A DNA stretch of 64,000 nucleotides from Cupriavidus sp. P-10 (GCF_003402535.2 NZ_AP025170.1:310001-374000), one strand, 5' to 3'; positions 55,471 through 64,000 are shown, numbered from the stretch's first letter. Program-made: numbers and translations. Notes: a model not told the origin generated them from the letters alone.

Positions 55471-58371
55471 ATGCCTGATACCGAACTCCGCGCCGCGGGC
55501 GCACGCCCCGATCCGGATGACCTGCTCAGGCAGGTGCAGGCCGAAACCGCACGGGCCGCGCGCGGCAAGCTCAGGGTCTACTTCGGCGCGTCGGCGGGCG
55601 TTGGCAAGACCTTTGCCATGCTCACCGCAGCGCGCGCGGCGGCGGCGCAGGGCATCGATGCCGTCATCGGCGTGGTCGAGACCCACGGCCGCGCGGAAAC
55701 CGACGCATTGATCGACGGCATCGAGCGCCTGCCGATGAAAGCAGTGCCGTACCGCGAGCGGGTCTTGAGCGAGTTCGACCTGGACGCGGCGCTGGCCCGC
55801 CATCCCGCGCTGGTGCTGGTCGACGAACTGGCGCATTCCAACGCGCCGGGCAGCCGCCATCCCAAGCGCTGGCAGGACATTCAGGAGCTGCAGGCGGCTG
55901 GCATCGACGTGTGGACCACGGTCAACGTGCAGCACCTCGACAGCCTGAACGAGGCCGTCGGCGGCATCACCGGCATCCGCGTGTGGGAGACCGTGCCCGA
56001 CACGGTCTTCGACGCCGCTGACGAGGTCGTGCTGGTCGACCTGCCGGCCGATGAACTGCTGCGCCGGCTGAAAGAGGGCAAGGTCTACCTGCCCGAGCAG
56101 GCGCGCCACGCGGCACGCAATTTCTTCCGCAAGGGCAACCTGATCGCGCTGCGCGAACTGGCGCTGCGCCGCACCGCGGATCGTATCGACGACGATGTGC
56201 GCGCCTGGCGCCAGTCCGAAGCCGTGCAGGCGGTCTGGCGCACGCGCGAGGCGGTGCTCGCCTGCATCGGCAGCGGCGACGATGCGGAGCAGGTGGTGCG
56301 CAGCGCGCGCCGGCTCGCCGGGCAGCTCGATTGCGACTGGCACGTGGTGACGGTGGCGACGCCCCGGCTGGCGCCGCTATCCGATACGGCCAGGCTGCGC
56401 CTGCAGGCCGCGATGCGCCTCGCCGAGGAACTGGGCGCGCGGACCGAGACGCTGGCTGGCAACGACATGGTGCAGGCAATTGCGGGCTACGTGCGCCGCC
56501 ATAACCTGACCAAGGTCGTGCTCGGCCGCGCGCCGGCGGACTGGCGCCGCGGCGGCTCGCCGGTAGAGCGTGCGCGGGCGCTGCTGGGCCTGGTGCTGTC
56601 GCCGCTCGTGAGCGGCCCGGGTGGGCTGCCCGGCCGCCGCGCCAGCTTTGCCGATGCGCTGGCGCGCGGCTGCCCCGAGATCGATATCATCCGCGTGGCC
56701 GCCGACATGACGCGCGCCGATCTCCGTCCACACCACGGCATCGACGAAACGGAAACCTCGGCAAGCACCGATGGCGCCAGGCGCAAGGACTACGCCTGGG
56801 CCGTGGCATGGTGCGCGGGCGCGACGCTGCTGTCGGCGCTGGCGCTGCCGTGGTTCGAAGTGGTCAACATCGTCATGCTGTTCCTGGTCGCGGTGGTCGG
56901 CGTGGCGCTGCGCCATGGCCGCGGGCCGGCGGCGCTGGCGTCGGTGCTGGCGGTGGCGGCGTTCGATTTCTTCTTCGTGCCGCCGCGGCTGTCCTTCGCC
57001 GTCACTGACGTGCAGTACCTGCTGACCTTCCTGGTGCTGCTGTCGGTCGGGCTGGTAGTCGGCCAGCTGACCGCGGGGCTGCGGGAGCAGGCGCGGCTGG
57101 CGGTGCGGCGCGAGGAAGATGCGCGCACGCTGTACGAACTGGCGCGAGAACTCTCGGCGGCATTGCAGCCCGAACAGATCGTCGCGATCGGCAGCCGCTT
57201 CCTGCGCGCCGCCTTCGATGCCAGCTCGGCCTTCTTCCTGGTCTCGGAGGACGGGCGGCTGTTGCCGCCGGTGTCGGATGCCAGCCCGCCGCGCAGCATG
57301 GGAAGCAGCGCCGGGCACACCGACTCGATCGACCGCGTGCTGGCCGAATGGGTCTTCCACCATGGCCAGCCAGCCGGCACGGGCACCAACACACTGCCGG
57401 GCAGCACGGTGCTGTACCTGCCGCTGAAGGCGCCGATGCGGACCCGCGGCGTGCTCGCCGTGGAGCCCGCGGTGCCGCACGCATTCGCGCAGCCGGCGCT
57501 GCGCCGGCAGGCCGACGTGTTCTGCACGCTGATTGCGATCGCGGTCGAGCGGCTGCACTATGTCGAGGTGGCGCAGCAGGCGCTGTTGTCGATGGAGTCG
57601 GAGCGCCTGCGCAGTTCGCTGCTGGCCGCGGTCTCGCATGACCTGCGTACCCCGCTGACCAGCCTGATCGGCATGGCGGAAACCATGCAGCGCGTTACGC
57701 CGCCGCTGGCCCCGCCACTGGATGAGACCGTCGCCGCGATGCTGGAGCAGGCGCGCCGCATGCGCACCATGGTGGTCAACCTGCTCGACATGGCCAGGCT
57801 GCAAAGCCGCGACGTGCACATCCGGCGCGAGTGGCAGTCGGTCGAGGAGCTGGTAGGCGCGAGCCTGGCCGCGATGCGCGATGCGCTGGCGCGCCACCGT
57901 GTCGCCGTGGCCGATCTGTCGCAGGTGCCGCTGGTGGAATGCGATGGCGTGCTGCTCGAGCGCGTGCTGTGCAACCTGCTGGAGAATGCCGCCAAGTACA
58001 CGCCTCCAGGCACCCAGATCCGGCTGTCCGCGGCGGCGCAGGGCGACGAGATCCGGGTCGTGGTCGAGGACGACGGACCCGGCGTACCTCGGGGCAGGGA
58101 GCGGCAGATCTTCGAGAAATTCACGCGCGGCGAGCGCGAGTCTGCTACCGCCGGCGTCGGGCTGGGACTGGCCGTGTGCGATGCCATCATGCAGGCGCAT
58201 GGCGGGCGCATCTGGGTGGAACCTGCGCAGCGGCATGGGGAGCATGAACGTCCCGACGAGAGCACCGGCGCGCGCTTCACCATCGCGTTGCCGCGCGGCA
58301 ACCCGCCCACGATCGAGCCCGAGCCGGCCGAACTGCCAGAGCTGTCGCCAACCAGGCAAGGAGAGGCATAG
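55471..58371 (+). CDS. kdpD: KdpD-type sensor histidine kinase
   Basis: A 966-residue KdpD. N-terminal KdpD domain with Walker A GASAGVGKT (39-47) and LVDELAHSN; Usp-like domain to about residue 410; four membrane helices near residues 435-540 (DFFFVPPRLSFAVTDVQYLL); GAF-like part; then the kinase with the phosphorylated His723 in VSHDLRTPLTSLIG, the N box LLENAAKY and the G box EDDGPGVP. It senses K+ or turgor stress. kdpE starts one base after its stop. kdpFABC is not upstream, where an ArsR gene and ssb lie instead. Confidence 0.93.
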   Translation: MPDTELRAAGARPDPDDLLRQVQAETARAARGKLRVYFGASAGVGKTFAMLTAARAAAAQGIDAVIGVVETHGRAETDALIDGIERLPMKAVPYRERVLSEFDLDAALARHPALVLVDELAHSNAPGSRHPKRWQDIQELQAAGIDVWTTVNVQHLDSLNEAVGGITGIRVWETVPDTVFDAADEVVLVDLPADELLRRLKEGKVYLPEQARHAARNFFRKGNLIALRELALRRTADRIDDDVRAWRQSEAVQAVWRTREAVLACIGSGDDAEQVVRSARRLAGQLDCDWHVVTVATPRLAPLSDTARLRLQAAMRLAEELGARTETLAGNDMVQAIAGYVRRHNLTKVVLGRAPADWRRGGSPVERARALLGLVLSPLVSGPGGLPGRRASFADALARGCPEIDIIRVAADMTRADLRPHHGIDETETSASTDGARRKDYAWAVAWCAGATLLSALALPWFEVVNIVMLFLVAVVGVALRHGRGPAALASVLAVAAFDFFFVPPRLSFAVTDVQYLLTFLVLLSVGLVVGQLTAGLREQARLAVRREEDARTLYELARELSAALQPEQIVAIGSRFLRAAFDASSAFFLVSEDGRLLPPVSDASPPRSMGSSAGHTDSIDRVLAEWVFHHGQPAGTGTNTLPGSTVLYLPLKAPMRTRGVLAVEPAVPHAFAQPALRRQADVFCTLIAIAVERLHYVEVAQQALLSMESERLRSSLLAAVSHDLRTPLTSLIGMAETMQRVTPPLAPPLDETVAAMLEQARRMRTMVVNLLDMARLQSRDVHIRREWQSVEELVGASLAAMRDALARHRVAVADLSQVPLVECDGVLLERVLCNLLENAAKYTPPGTQIRLSAAAQGDEIRVVVEDDGPGVPRGRERQIFEKFTRGERESATAGVGLGLAVCDAIMQAHGGRIWVEPAQRHGEHERPDESTGARFTIALPRGNPPTIEPEPAELPELSPTRQGEA

Positions 58372-59067
58372 ATGCCGTTCGATTTCTCGCCCACGATCCT
58401 GCTCGTCGAGGACGAACCGCATATCCGCCGTTTCGTCCGCCTGACGCTGGAGGCCGAGGGCTGCACGGTGCACGAGGCCGAGTCGCTCAAGCGCGGCCTG
58501 ATCGAGGCCGGGACGCGCCAGCCCGACCTGGTCATCCTCGACCTTGGCCTGCCGGACGGCGATGGGCTCAAGCTGATCGGCGAGATGCGCACGTGGACCG
58601 CCGTGCCGATCCTGGTGCTGTCCGCGCGCAGCGGCGAGGCCGACAAGGTCGGCGCGCTGGACGCGGGGGCCGACGATTACCTGACCAAGCCCTTCGGCGT
58701 GGCCGAGCTGGTGGCGCGCCTGCGCGTGCTGCTGCGCCGGCATGCCCGGGCCAATCCGCAGGGTTCCAGCCAGGTCAAGTTCGGCGACGTCCACGTCGAC
58801 CTCGCCAACCGCGTGGTCACGCGCGGCGGGCAGGCGGTGCACCTGACGCCGATCGAGTACCGGCTGCTGGCGGTGCTGATCGCGCATCGCGGCAAGGTCA
58901 TGACGCACCGCGAACTGCTGCGCGAGGTGTGGGGCCCCGCGCAGTCGGAGAGCAGCCAGTACCTGCGGGTCTACATGGGACACCTGCGCCACAAGCTCGA
59001 AGCGGACCCGGCGCAGCCGGTACACCTGCTGACCGAAGTGGGGCTGGGCTACCGGTTCGCCGGATAA
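58372..59067 (+). CDS. kdpE: KdpE-type response regulator
   Basis: A 231-residue OmpR/PhoB-class regulator. Receiver: VEDEP, phosphorylated Asp57 in VILDLGLPDGDG, LTKPF. The winged-helix DNA-binding domain has LTPIEYRLLAVLIAHRGKVMTHRELLREVWG. It directly abuts kdpD and is phosphorylated by it. The normal target kdpFABC is not in this window. Confidence 0.94.
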   Translation: MPFDFSPTILLVEDEPHIRRFVRLTLEAEGCTVHEAESLKRGLIEAGTRQPDLVILDLGLPDGDGLKLIGEMRTWTAVPILVLSARSGEADKVGALDAGADDYLTKPFGVAELVARLRVLLRRHARANPQGSSQVKFGDVHVDLANRVVTRGGQAVHLTPIEYRLLAVLIAHRGKVMTHRELLREVWGPAQSESSQYLRVYMGHLRHKLEADPAQPVHLLTEVGLGYRFAG

Positions 59068-59180
59068 GGCGGGGCACGGCAGCCGGCGGCACGCCTGCCG
59101 GCATCAACGACCACCATATCCACCCCACGGATCCGAGGACCTTCCGTGCCGGAGTGCCGTGGAAGTTCCAGGCGACGGCG

Positions 59181-60107
59181 CTACCACGCGCTGTCCGCGC
59201 CCCCCGGCCCCCGCGAGCGGTGCCCGGCAAACCGCTCCAGCATGAAATCCACCAGCGCCCGCACCTTGTCGGGCCGGTGGTTGCGCGCCGGGAACACCAG
59301 GTAGATATCCGCCGGCGCCAGCTGCCACTGCGGCAGCACGCGGCGCAGCGCCCCGCTGCGCAGGTGCTCGGCCACGTCCCATTCGGACCGCACCAGCAGC
59401 CCTTGCCCGTCCAGCGCCCACGCCAGCGCCGATTCGCCGTCGTTGGTGCTCATGGTGCCGCGCACCTTGACCGTTTCCTGCTGGGCGCCGTTGCGCAGGT
59501 GCCAGGTGCCGAAGGTCTCGTCCGCCTCGCGGATGAAGATGCAGTTGTGCCGCGCCAGCTCGCGCGGGTTCGCCGGCTCGCCGGCGGCCTGCAGGTAGGA
59601 CGGCGCGCCGCACAGCAGGCGCCGGTTGTTGGCGAGCAGCCGCGCGGTGAGCCGCACGTCGGGCAGCTCGCCGAAATGGATCAGCGCGTCCAGGCCCTGT
59701 TCGACCAGGTTCAGCGGCCGTTCGCTCAGGTGCAGCTGCACCTCGATCCTGGGGAACGCGCGTGCGAACGCCGACAACGCGGGCGCGATATGGCGGCGAC
59801 CGAAACCCAGCGTTGCGCCGATCTTCAGCAGGCCGTGCGGCGTGCTGCTGCTGCCGGCGATGGCGCGTTCCAGCGCTTCCATTTCCGCCAGGATGCGCGC
59901 GCCTTCGACCAGGTAGCTTTCGCCCTCCGGCGTCAGGCTGATGCGCCGCGTGGTCCGGTGCAGCAGCCGCACGCCCAGCCGCGCCTCCAGCGCGGCCAGC
60001 CGCTTGCTGACCGCGGGCGGCGTCACGCCCAGCTCCTGCGCGGCGGCGGCCAGGCTGCCGTGCTTGTTGATGCACTGGAAGAAGGCCAGGTCGGAAAAGT
60101 TGTCCAT
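59181..60107 (-). CDS. LysR-type transcriptional regulator
   Basis: A 308-residue LTTR with N-terminal helix-turn-helix (KHGSLAAAAQELGVTPPAVSKRLAALEARLG) and a substrate-binding effector domain. It is divergent from the Bug receptor gene (102-bp gap), so it probably regulates the Bug-leuCD-like transcript in response to the substrate. Confidence 0.93.
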   Translation of the reverse strand: MDNFSDLAFFQCINKHGSLAAAAQELGVTPPAVSKRLAALEARLGVRLLHRTTRRISLTPEGESYLVEGARILAEMEALERAIAGSSSTPHGLLKIGATLGFGRRHIAPALSAFARAFPRIEVQLHLSERPLNLVEQGLDALIHFGELPDVRLTARLLANNRRLLCGAPSYLQAAGEPANPRELARHNCIFIREADETFGTWHLRNGAQQETVKVRGTMSTNDGESALAWALDGQGLLVRSEWDVAEHLRSGALRRVLPQWQLAPADIYLVFPARNHRPDKVRALVDFMLERFAGHRSRGPGGADSAW

Positions 60108-60209
60108 TGCTGAATTACAGGAACTAAAGAAGTAACGGAGTCTGAATTATGTTTCTCCGGGGCAATGATACGATCGTTTCCACAACAATTCATCCCACAG
60201 GAGACGCCC
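60108..60209. promoter_or_regulatory. LysR-type divergent control region
   Basis: AT-rich 102-bp gap. TGAATTA is repeated directly (60111-60117 and 60142-60148), with several T-N11-A spacings, as expected for an LTTR site. GAGTCTGAATTATG is a candidate -10 stretch. AGGAGA precedes the GTG start of the Bug gene. Confidence 0.45.
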
Positions 60210-61184
60210 GTGAAACTTGTCCGCCTGACGGCCTTGATGGCTTGCGCCGCGGCTTTCGCCGCCACCGCTGGCACCGCCGCCGCCCAGTCCTATCCCCAGC
60301 GCCCGGTCCGCCTGATCGTGCCTTATGCCCCCGGCGGCAGCGCCGACATCGCCGCGCGCCTGGTCGCGGATGCCTGGGCCAAGAGCCTCGGCGGCACCAT
60401 GGTGGTGGAGAACCGCGCCGGCGCCGGCGGCAACATCGGTGTCGACGCCGTCGCCAAGGCGCCCGCCGATGGCTACACCATCGGCCTGCAGACGGTGTCG
60501 CTGGCGATCAACCCCGGCCTGTTCCCGCGCATGCCGTACGACACGCTGAAGGACCTTGCGCCGATCGGCATGGTCGCCAGCTCGCAACATGTGCTGGTGG
60601 TCAACAACAACATTCCGGCGAAGACGCTGCCGGAGCTGATCGCCGCGGCGAAGGCCCAGCCGGGCAAGATGACCTACGGCTCGGCCGGCAACGGCAGCAC
60701 CTTCCATATGTCGGCGGAGCTGTTCAAGTCGGTGGCCAACGTGTCGATCGTCCACGTGCCGTATCGCGGCGGCGGTCCGGCGCTGGTCGACACCATTGCC
60801 GGCCAGGTCGACATGAGTTTCCCGGTGGTGTCGGCGGCCCAGCAGCATGTGCAGGGCGGCAAGCTCAAGGCGCTGGCCGTGACCGGTTCCAGGCGTTCCG
60901 CGCAGCTGCCGAACGTGCCGACGGCGGCGGAGGCCGGCCTGCCTGGCTACAACTTCGAGACCTGGTTCATGGTGTTCGCGCCGACGGGCACGCCCAAGCC
61001 GGTCATCGACAAGCTGAACACTGCGCTGAACGCCGCGCTCGCGACGCCGGCCACGCGTGACCGGATGCTCAAGGAAGGCTTCGAGCCGACGCCGAGCACG
61101 CCCGCGGCCGCCCGGCAGCGGCTGGAGAAAGAAATGCCCGTGTGGGCCAACCTGATCAAGCAGCGCGGCATCACCGCGGAATGA
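60210..61184 (+). CDS. Bug-family (TctC) periplasmic solute-binding protein
   Basis: A 324-residue tripartite tricarboxylate-type receptor: signal peptide LTALMACAAAFAATAGTAAAQ, then YPQRPVRLIVPYAPGGSADIAARLVAD, ENRAGAGGNIG and VPYRGGGPAL, all Bug hallmarks. Bug proteins bind carboxylates or other small metabolites; the TctA/TctB membrane parts are not here, as often happens. GTG 60210 follows AGGAGA and gives a complete signal. Its stop overlaps an in-frame ATG of the next gene. Confidence 0.9.
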   Translation: MKLVRLTALMACAAAFAATAGTAAAQSYPQRPVRLIVPYAPGGSADIAARLVADAWAKSLGGTMVVENRAGAGGNIGVDAVAKAPADGYTIGLQTVSLAINPGLFPRMPYDTLKDLAPIGMVASSQHVLVVNNNIPAKTLPELIAAAKAQPGKMTYGSAGNGSTFHMSAELFKSVANVSIVHVPYRGGGPALVDTIAGQVDMSFPVVSAAQQHVQGGKLKALAVTGSRRSAQLPNVPTAAEAGLPGYNFETWFMVFAPTGTPKPVIDKLNTALNAALATPATRDRMLKEGFEPTPSTPAAARQRLEKEMPVWANLIKQRGITAE

Positions 61185-61222
61185 CCGTCATACCATCACC
61201 AAGCATTACCAAGGCCTTTGCC

Positions 61223-62641
61223 ATGACACCCCGGACCCTGTACCAGAAGCTGGTCGACTCCCATACCGTCGCCAGGATCGACGACGACAACGTGCTGTTG
61301 TACTGCGACCTGCACCTGATGAACGAATACACCAGCCCGCAGGCCTTCGCCGGCCTGCATGAGCAGGGGCGCGGCGTGCTGGTGCCGGGGCAGAACGTGG
61401 CCGTGGTCAGCCATATCATCCCCACGCACCCCGGCGCGATCCGCGTGATCGCCGATCCGGCGTCGGCGCTGCAGGCCACCAACCTGCGCAGCAACTGTGA
61501 CCGGCACGCGATCCCGCTGTTCGACACCAACGACACGCTGCAGGGCATCGAGCACGTGGTGGCGCCCGAGCACGGCATGATCCGCCCGGGCACGGTGGTG
61601 ATCTGCGGTGACAGCCACACCACCACCTACGGTGCGCTCGGCGCGCTGGGCTTTGGCATCGGCACGTCCGAGGTCGAGCACGTGCTGGCCACGCAGACGC
61701 TGGTCTACCGGATGGCAAAGACCATGCGCATCCGCGTGGACGGCAAGCTGCCGCTCGGCACCACTGCCAAGGACCTGATCCTGCGCATCATCGGTGCGAT
61801 CGGCGCGCAGGGTGCGCGTGGCTACGTGGTGGAGTACTGCGGCACGGCCATCCGCGACCTGAGCATCGAAGCCCGCTTCACGCTGTGCAACATGACGGTC
61901 GAGGCCGCCGCGCGCGGTGCGCTGATTGCGCCGGACGAGGCCGCCATCGACTACGTGCTGCGCCGCGCGCCGGATATTGATGGCCCGCTGCGCGACGCCG
62001 CGTTGCAGTACTGGCAGACGCTGCACAGCGACGCCGGCGCGCAGTTCGACATGGAATACGTCTTCGACGCGAGCCAGGTCGAGCCGCACGTGACCTGGGG
62101 TACCAGCCCCGACCAGGTGCTGCCGGTGTCGGGCCAGGTCCCGTTCCCTGAAGACCAGATCGACGAGGCGGAGCAGCGCGCGGTCGAGCGCGCGCTGGCC
62201 TACACGCACCTGCAGCCGGGCGCGACGCTTGCCGGCACGCCGATCCAGCACGTCTTCATCGGCTCATGCACCAATGGCCGCATCGAAGACCTGCGCGCGG
62301 TCGTGAGCGTGGTGCGCGGCAAGCGCGTCGCCGCGGGCGTGCGTGCCATGGTCGTGCCGGGATCGGGCGCGGTGAAGGCGCAGGCCGAGCGCGAAGGGCT
62401 GGCCGACATCCTCACCGCCGCGGGATTCGAATGGCGCCAGCCCGGCTGCTCGATGTGCCTGGCCATGAACGACGACGTGCTCGCCGACGGCGTGCGCTGC
62501 GCCTCCACCACCAACCGCAATTTCGAAGGCCGGCAGGGACGCGGTGCCATCACCCACCTGATGAGCCCGGCCATGGCGGCCGCGGCGGCCATTACCGGCG
62601 CGATCACCGACGTCCGCAAGCTGGAGCTGTCCCATGCCTGA
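61223..62641 (+). CDS. leuC: LeuC-like 3-isopropylmalate dehydratase large subunit (paralog)
   Basis: A 472-residue aconitase-superfamily large subunit. The 4Fe-4S cysteines are in HVFIGSCTNGR and PGCSMCLAMN. CGDSHTTTYGALGALGFGIGTSEVEHVLATQT and the active-site His/Asp segments are intact. ATG 61223 fits LeuC starts (TLYQKLVDSH); ATG 61181, overlapping the preceding stop, would add 14 residues. Context with a LysR regulator and a Bug receptor suggests a catabolic dehydratase or isomerase for an imported malate-like acid rather than the leucine enzyme. Confidence 0.85.
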   Translation: MTPRTLYQKLVDSHTVARIDDDNVLLYCDLHLMNEYTSPQAFAGLHEQGRGVLVPGQNVAVVSHIIPTHPGAIRVIADPASALQATNLRSNCDRHAIPLFDTNDTLQGIEHVVAPEHGMIRPGTVVICGDSHTTTYGALGALGFGIGTSEVEHVLATQTLVYRMAKTMRIRVDGKLPLGTTAKDLILRIIGAIGAQGARGYVVEYCGTAIRDLSIEARFTLCNMTVEAAARGALIAPDEAAIDYVLRRAPDIDGPLRDAALQYWQTLHSDAGAQFDMEYVFDASQVEPHVTWGTSPDQVLPVSGQVPFPEDQIDEAEQRAVERALAYTHLQPGATLAGTPIQHVFIGSCTNGRIEDLRAVVSVVRGKRVAAGVRAMVVPGSGAVKAQAEREGLADILTAAGFEWRQPGCSMCLAMNDDVLADGVRCASTTNRNFEGRQGRGAITHLMSPAMAAAAAITGAITDVRKLELSHA

Positions 62642-63278
62642 ACTTTCCTGCCTCACCGGCAAAGCCGCCGCGATCCGTTTCGAGAACCTCGACACCGACC
62701 AGATCATTCCCAAGCAGTTCCTGCGCGGTATCGACAAGTCCGGGCTCGCCGAAGGCATTCTCTATGACCACCGCTTCGACGCCACCGGCGCGCGGCGCCC
62801 GGAATTCGTGCTGAACCGGCCGGAGTACGCCGGCACCAGCATCCTGGTCGGCGGCGCCAATTTCGGCTGCGGCTCCAGCCGCGAGCATGCCGTATGGGGC
62901 CTGCAGCAGTTCGGCATCCGCGCCGTGATCGCGCCCAGCTTCGGCGAGATCTTCTACTCGAATGCGATGAACAACCGGCTGCTGCTGGTGATGCTGCCGC
63001 GCGAGGTGATCGAGCGGCTGATGAACGCCGTCGATGCCGACAGCGCCAACGCCATCCACATCGATGTCGAGGCCATGCAGGTGCGCACGCCGGTGGGCGA
63101 CTTTCCGTTCGAGCTGTCGGCACGGCATCGCCGGATGTTCCTGGAGGGGCTCGACATGATCGGCCTGTCGCTGACGCAGCGCGACGAGATCGAGCAGTTT
63201 GCGCGGCGCTACTGGGACGCGTTCCCGTGGGCCAAGGATGTGGCCCGGCGCACGCGCGAGCGCCTGGGAACAACCTGA
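62634..63278 (+). CDS. leuD: LeuD-like 3-isopropylmalate dehydratase small subunit (paralog)
   Basis: A 214-residue small subunit that closes the active site: LDTDQIIPKQFLRGIDKSGLAEGILYD, GANFGCGSSREHAVWGL, APSFGEIFYSNAMNN. Length is the family norm. It overlaps leuC by 8 bases, so the two are translationally coupled and make a heterodimer. Confidence 0.88.
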   Translation: MPELSCLTGKAAAIRFENLDTDQIIPKQFLRGIDKSGLAEGILYDHRFDATGARRPEFVLNRPEYAGTSILVGGANFGCGSSREHAVWGLQQFGIRAVIAPSFGEIFYSNAMNNRLLLVMLPREVIERLMNAVDADSANAIHIDVEAMQVRTPVGDFPFELSARHRRMFLEGLDMIGLSLTQRDEIEQFARRYWDAFPWAKDVARRTRERLGTT

Positions 63279-63317
63279 GCGCTTGCAGATGCCGCGCCAT
63301 CCCCGACGCGGCAAAAA

Positions 63318-63335
63318 CCGCATGACGTCATGCGG
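63318..63335. promoter_or_regulatory. Perfect 18-bp palindrome upstream of the porin gene
   Basis: CCGCATGACGTCATGCGG is an exact palindrome without a spacer, 40 bp after leuD and 80 bp before the porin start. ATGCGGA recurs 16 bases later (63330-63336, 63346-63352). It is probably an operator; with no loop it is a poor terminator. Confidence 0.6.
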
Positions 63336-63415
63336 ACACATTCGTATGCGGATGGTTGTCCGCGCCTCTATATTTTGCGTCCTAACTTTGTATGCAAAAT
63401 GGAGGTCGACGTCAG

Positions 63416-64000
63416 ATGGTCCGTCAGGGAGTCCGAACAACGAGGCGCGGTCGCGCCATCCCGCGGGGGCGTGCCGGCGGGCTCGCTGGCGCATTTGCCG
63501 GCGCATTGGCTGGCGCATTTGCCGGCGTTGTTGCCGTCAGCGTATCCACGCCTGCACAGGCCCAGTCGGTCACGCTGTATGGCCTGCTCGACACCATGGT
63601 CCGGTACTCGGACAACAACCGCGGCGACCAGCGCCTGGCGGAGTTGAGCGAGGGCTATTTCAGCGGCTCGCGCTGGGGCGTGCGCGGCACGGAGGCGCTC
63701 GGCGGTGGCTGGTCCGCGCTGTTCAACCTGGAAAGCGGCTTCGACCTGGCCACCGGCATGTCGCTGCAGGGCACCGCGACCACCAACTACGGGCAGGTCG
63801 GCACGCAGGGCAACGGCCGGCTGTTCGGGCGCCAATCGTATGCCGGCCTGCAGCATGAGACGCTCGGCACGCTGACCTTCGGCCGCCAGTTCACCACGGC
63901 CTATGACGCCACCTTCCGCTTCCAGCCGTACGGCCATCCGAACCTCGATGCCGTCGCCATCCTCAACGGCTATACCGGGCCGCGCCAGGACAACATGGTC
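63416..64000 (+). CDS. Gram-negative porin, partial at window end
   Basis: 195 residues are visible and the frame is open to the window edge. The signal peptide contains the repeat AGAFAGALAGAFAG and ends PAQAQ. The mature protein begins SVTLYGLLDTMVRYSDNN, the usual start of betaproteobacterial trimeric porins, and GSRWGVRGTEALGGGWSALFNLESGFDL, RLFGRQSYAGLQHETLGTLTFGRQFT follow. ATG 63416 was chosen because GGAGG lies ten bases upstream; an in-frame ATG at 63392 lacks a site. A possible -10 TATATT is at 63369-63374. Confidence 0.9.
   Translation, partial: MVRQGVRTTRRGRAIPRGRAGGLAGAFAGALAGAFAGVVAVSVSTPAQAQSVTLYGLLDTMVRYSDNNRGDQRLAELSEGYFSGSRWGVRGTEALGGGWSALFNLESGFDLATGMSLQGTATTNYGQVGTQGNGRLFGRQSYAGLQHETLGTLTFGRQFTTAYDATFRFQPYGHPNLDAVAILNGYTGPRQDNMV

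Noticed and set aside
56377..59025. An 882-codon open frame on the minus strand, opposite kdpDE
   Set aside because: Composition is shadow-like (Arg/Gln/His-rich) and the plus strand has complete KdpD and KdpE motifs.
63318..63335. Palindrome after leuD considered as a terminator
   Set aside because: It has no loop of its own and no following T run; an operator is more likely.

Overview
The window is high-GC DNA from the main chromosome of a Burkholderiaceae betaproteobacterium, most like Cupriavidus (Ralstonia/Cupriavidus group). The case rests on gene order: ctaA-ctaB-sco next to rpoH, lolB-ispE-tRNA-Gln-prs-rplY-pth, the kef/kdsD-lptCAB-rpoN-hpf-ptsN-hprK-rapZ block, and uvrA-MFS-ssb. All are typical of that family. 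The species is an inference, since no marker gene for naming is present. Nearly all of it is ordinary core genome; I see no insertion sequence, prophage, integrase, CRISPR array or rRNA operon.

Layout. 1-3650: end of a cytochrome c oxidase assembly cluster (SURF1 tail, a membrane protein, heme A synthase, heme O synthase, SCO). 3768-4697: rpoH on the minus strand, with a perfect CIRCE (HrcA operator) upstream. 5047-5925: pirin. 5950-11300: a minus-strand nitrate uptake locus, nasT > nrtA > nrtB > nrtD > ybiB. It carries sigma-54 promoter sequences, an NtrC-like site, and in front of nrtA a two-hairpin ANTAR target RNA followed by a terminator. 11470-12823: FAH-family hydrolase and zeta-class isomerase. 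12931-19123: ftsY, a pair of M16 peptidases, rsmD, coaD, ferredoxin. 19256-21112: a Tat-exported PhoX-type phosphatase with a possible Pho box.

21318-27584: pth, rplY, prs, tRNA-Gln(TTG), ispE, lolB and a large TPR protein, all minus strand. 27725-32179: mutM, a dynamin-like GTPase and mutY, plus strand. 32198-41678: LON-domain protein, rapZ, psiF, hprK, ptsN, hpf, rpoN, lptB, lptA, lptC, kdsD, all minus strand. This joins envelope biogenesis (LPS export, KDO synthesis) with the nitrogen PTS and sigma-54. 41830-49358: Kef-type K+ efflux, RHH protein, DJ-1/PfpI protein, apt, LysE, Na/Pi symporter, adenosine-specific kinase, histidine phosphatase. 49385-54766: uvrA, MFS transporter, ssb. 54842-59067: an ArsR repressor and kdpDE without kdpFABC. 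59181-64000: an accessory catabolic-looking module of a LysR regulator, Bug-type solute receptor, LeuC/LeuD-like dehydratase and a porin cut by the window edge.

The most informative signals are regulatory: (i) the CIRCE overlapping a candidate rpoH promoter, which would chain HrcA to sigma-32; (ii) sigma-54 initiation combined with ANTAR antitermination in front of nrtA, with a NasT that lacks the receiver aspartate; (iii) a KdpE-box-like sequence next to kdpDE although the K+ pump genes are missing. Several short tandem repeats (9, 11 and 14 bp units) sit just after stop codons or inside operons. No wholly unknown multi-gene system is evident. The least understood genes are the dynamin-like GTPase between mutM and mutY and the leuCD-like module with its Bug receptor.
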